The notes under the pieces were generated by a model that saw only the letters and a list, made by a program, of their open reading frames with translations, searched no databases and was not told where the DNA came from. Below are positions 62,246 through 64,000 of a stretch of 64,000 bases of DNA, piece by piece (the first letter of the stretch is position 1; the number at the start of each line of letters is the position of its first letter). The position numbers were made by a program, and so were the translations under genes. The stretch comes from CAZMRW01 sp964568805 (GTDB lineage: Bacteria; Pseudomonadota; Gammaproteobacteria; Methylococcales; Methylomonadaceae): positions 1 to 64,000 of the forward strand of contig CAZMRW010000011.1 in assembly GCA_964568805.1 (NCBI GenBank), given 5' to 3'.

Positions 62246-62325
62246 TTTCCTACGCCGGTATTAACCGGAATCAGGTTCAAAGGGTTTCTCTCAGCCTCTT
62301 GTTTAACAATGGGCACCCCTAGCCT
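62246..62325 (-). promoter_or_regulatory. TPP riboswitch (THI element) in the thiC leader
   Basis: On the minus strand the conserved blocks occur in order: GGGGTGCCC (62312-62320), CTGAGA, ACCCTTTGAACCTGAT, then ACCGGCGTAGGAA (to about 62247). These are the hallmarks of the TPP aptamer. Only about 46 bases separate it from the thiC ATG, and no terminator hairpin lies between, so control is probably at translation initiation. The left end is approximate. Confidence 0.95.
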
Positions 62326-62516
62326 TACGGATTTTAACTAAGTTAAAGGAATTTAATTCAGATTGCAAGATAATGAAGCGATTTATTGCGCACCGAATCC
62401 TTATGCTTTCAAGAGTTTTGACGGATTAAAGAGTGTTAAATCGGGACTGTCATCATAAAACCGATTGGCTGCATCCGTATGATATATTCGGTATCTGATT
62501 TCAGGTTCCTGTTTCG

Positions 62517-62759
62517 ATGCATTCACATGCAAAAATGGCTTTACAGTTGTCCGATTTAAAGAAACTAATTCCTGTTAGGCGAGGTCGGTCAAGCGTAGCA
62601 GAGAACAAATCGGGTAGGGGACTTTCAAGACAAAGTTTGATTGCTTTTGACGCTAAGGTCCCAAATTCCTTACCAAATAATGAAAGAATTAGCGCTCAAA
62701 AAATGATTTTTTTTATTATCAATGATAGAATCAAATCACCGACTGATTTAGCAGAATGA
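62517..62759 (+). CDS. Hypothetical small protein before minC (doubtful)
   Basis: An 80-codon frame ending 4 bp before the minC start. The product is basic and serine-rich in the middle and has no domain I recognise. No good ribosome site precedes it. It could be a real small gene, or simply the minC leader. The 5' half of this gap carries the minC promoter either way. Confidence 0.3.
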   Translation: MHSHAKMALQLSDLKKLIPVRRGRSSVAENKSGRGLSRQSLIAFDAKVPNSLPNNERISAQKMIFFIINDRIKSPTDLAE

Positions 62760-62763
62760 ACGG

Positions 62764-63501
62764 ATGGCTACAGACACACAGAAAGCCCCTTATCACCCGC
62801 CCGCACTGGAATTCAAGAGCAGTACTTTTTCCGTACCGGTTTTAGTAATATCCAGCAATGATCTATTGATTATCGAACAGCAGCTTCAGGAAAAAATCAG
62901 TTTGGCGCCGGAGTTTTTTAAGCATTCGCCCCTGGTGCTGGATGTGCAGGAACTGAATAAGCAGTCGCTCGACATCGATATACCGGGACTGATAACACTC
63001 GTCAGGGAACTAGGTTTGTTGCCGATCGGTATTCGCGGAGGGGATGCCAGGCAAAATCAACAGGCAATTACCCTGGGCATTCCTGTGCACTCGATCCATG
63101 GCGGCAGTTCCACAGCCGAGGCAAATAAGACCAAGACGATTGCGACCGCGCCCGAGCCGGCAAGTAAAGACGATGTTTCGGCAACCACGCTGATTACCCA
63201 GCCGATTCGATCCGGTCAACGGGTGTATGCTCATGGCGACCTGATTATATTGGCTCAAGTCAGTTCGGGTACTGAAATTATGGCCGAAGGCAATATCCAT
63301 GTTTATTCAACATTAAGAGGACGTGCTTTGGCCGGAGTTCAAGGCAATACCAACGCGCGAATTTTTTGTTCCGATTTACAGGCAGAGCTGATTTCAATTG
63401 CCGGAATCTATAAAATCAGCGAAGATTTGAACGACAATATGCGAAATAAACCGGTACAGGTTTATCTGCAAGACAATAACTTGATCGTTAAAGATATTTA
63501 A
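62764..63501 (+). CDS. minC: Septum site-determining protein MinC
   Basis: A 245-residue inhibitor of FtsZ assembly. The N-terminal domain (about 1-120) includes SSTFSVPVLVI and a DVQEL segment. The C-terminal beta-helix domain (about 145-245) has PIRSGQRVYAHGDLIILAQVSSGTEIMAEGNIHVYSTLRGRA (long; hallmark SGQRVYAHGDLIIL and GNIHVYSTLRGRALAG) and binds MinD. minD starts 30 bp later. The pair places the division site. Confidence 0.95.
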   Translation: MATDTQKAPYHPPALEFKSSTFSVPVLVISSNDLLIIEQQLQEKISLAPEFFKHSPLVLDVQELNKQSLDIDIPGLITLVRELGLLPIGIRGGDARQNQQAITLGIPVHSIHGGSSTAEANKTKTIATAPEPASKDDVSATTLITQPIRSGQRVYAHGDLIILAQVSSGTEIMAEGNIHVYSTLRGRALAGVQGNTNARIFCSDLQAELISIAGIYKISEDLNDNMRNKPVQVYLQDNNLIVKDI

Positions 63502-63530
63502 TTTGTTCCGTTTTTTTGGAGGAAAAGCAA

Positions 63531-64000
63531 TTGGCAAGAATTATAGTCGTCACATCCGGTAAAGGCGGTGTTGGCAAAACCACAACAAGTGCCGCCATTG
63601 CGATGGGGCTTGCAAAAAAAGGTCATAAAACAGCCGTCATCGATTTTGACGTTGGCCTGCGTAATCTGGATTTGATCATGGGCTGCGAGCGCCGGGTTGT
63701 TTATGACATAATCAACGTCATTAATGGCGAAGCAACGCTTAACCAGGCACTGATTCGCGATAAGCATTGTAATCAATTATATATTTTGCCTGCTTCGCAA
63801 ACGCGTGACAAGGATTCACTCAATAAGGACGGAATCGGCAAGATACTGGAAGAATTATCCAAAGATTTTAAATATATCGTCTGCGATTCCCCTGCTGGAA
63901 TCGAAAAGGGTGCTCACCTTGCCATGTACTTTGCGGACGATGCTTTTGTGGTAACCAATCCGGAAGTATCATCGGTTAGAGACTCGGATCGCATGTTAGG
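63531..64000 (+). CDS. minD: Septum site-determining protein MinD (partial, cut by window end)
   Basis: The first 156 codons of MinD, a ParA-type ATPase recruiting MinC to the membrane. The start is TTG at 63531 with GGAGG eight bases upstream; no ATG fits the N-terminus ARIIVVTSGKGGVGKTTTSA, whose deviant Walker A is KGGVGKTT. IDFDVGLRNLDLIMGCERR and the VCDSPAGIEKGAH switch follow. The protein continues past 64000; minE would be expected next. Confidence 0.95.
   Translation, partial: MARIIVVTSGKGGVGKTTTSAAIAMGLAKKGHKTAVIDFDVGLRNLDLIMGCERRVVYDIINVINGEATLNQALIRDKHCNQLYILPASQTRDKDSLNKDGIGKILEELSKDFKYIVCDSPAGIEKGAHLAMYFADDAFVVTNPEVSSVRDSDRML

Overview
The window reads as an almost fully coding chromosomal segment of a gammaproteobacterium. 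Conserved neighbourhoods typical of that class support this: lptM-lysA-dapF-DUF484-xerC, bamD beside rluD-pgeF, coaBC divergent from radC, tRNA-Leu-tig-clpP-clpX, prfB-lysS, ilvB-ilvH-ilvC and minC-minD. Gammaproteobacterial families such as RdgC, DarP, DUF2333, DUF484, DUF2782 and TrmL agree. A methanotroph-like member (Methylococcales) is my best guess from general gene flavour. I see no methane-oxidation gene here, so that part is inference only.

Layout. 1-4.2 kb: an accessory two-gene module (AAA+ ATPase plus cytoplasmic subtilisin-like protease) with a dif-like/palindromic sequence on its left and a 107-bp inverted-repeat element on its right. 4.3-9.6 kb: metabolic and housekeeping genes (class II amidotransferase, DUF523-DUF1722 protein, SDR protein, LprI-like protein, HAD phosphatase, a membrane protein) and a nested palindromic repeat. 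9.8-11.4 kb: a small accessory patch with a DUF6988-like protein and a zeta-toxin-like kinase overlapping a 59-residue partner. 11.5-13.7 kb: coaBC and radC. 13.9-15.0 kb: a stand-alone TIR-like protein, probably a defence gene. 15-28.3 kb: DNA repair (UDG-like, xthA, rdgC, a hypoxanthine-glycosylase-like protein), purC, djlA, bamD, rluD, pgeF, a ZIP transporter, pgm, an L,D-transpeptidase next to a Braun-type lipoprotein, darP and two membrane DUF proteins. 28.4-34.5 kb: the lysine/DAP-xerC cluster, an orphan TupC/ModC-like ATPase and a CysB-like LysR regulator. 34.5-38 kb: two tandem degenerate EAL proteins and a fatty-acid-hydroxylase-superfamily protein. 38.3-46.9 kb: selO, ylqF, yfbR, dedA, a TIGR01777 protein, trmL and glgP. 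47.5-50.9 kb: branched-chain amino acid synthesis. 51.3-64 kb: a radical SAM protein, tRNA-Leu(UAG), tig-clpPX, lysS-prfB (with the programmed frameshift), an IMPase-family protein, a DUF2782 protein, thiC with a TPP riboswitch, and minC-minD (minD cut by the window end).

Themes. Envelope biogenesis recurs: BamD, LptM, PgeF, and an L,D-transpeptidase followed by a lipoprotein ending in lysine, as Braun's lipoprotein does. Protein quality control is represented by trigger factor, ClpXP and DjlA. Possible conflict systems are the AAA/S8 pair, the zeta-like pair and the TIR protein. The AAA/S8 module is the best candidate for a little-described system. The regulatory features I can support are the prfB frameshift site, the TPP riboswitch, four hairpin terminators of varying strength and an isoleucine-rich mini-ORF overlapping the ilvB start.
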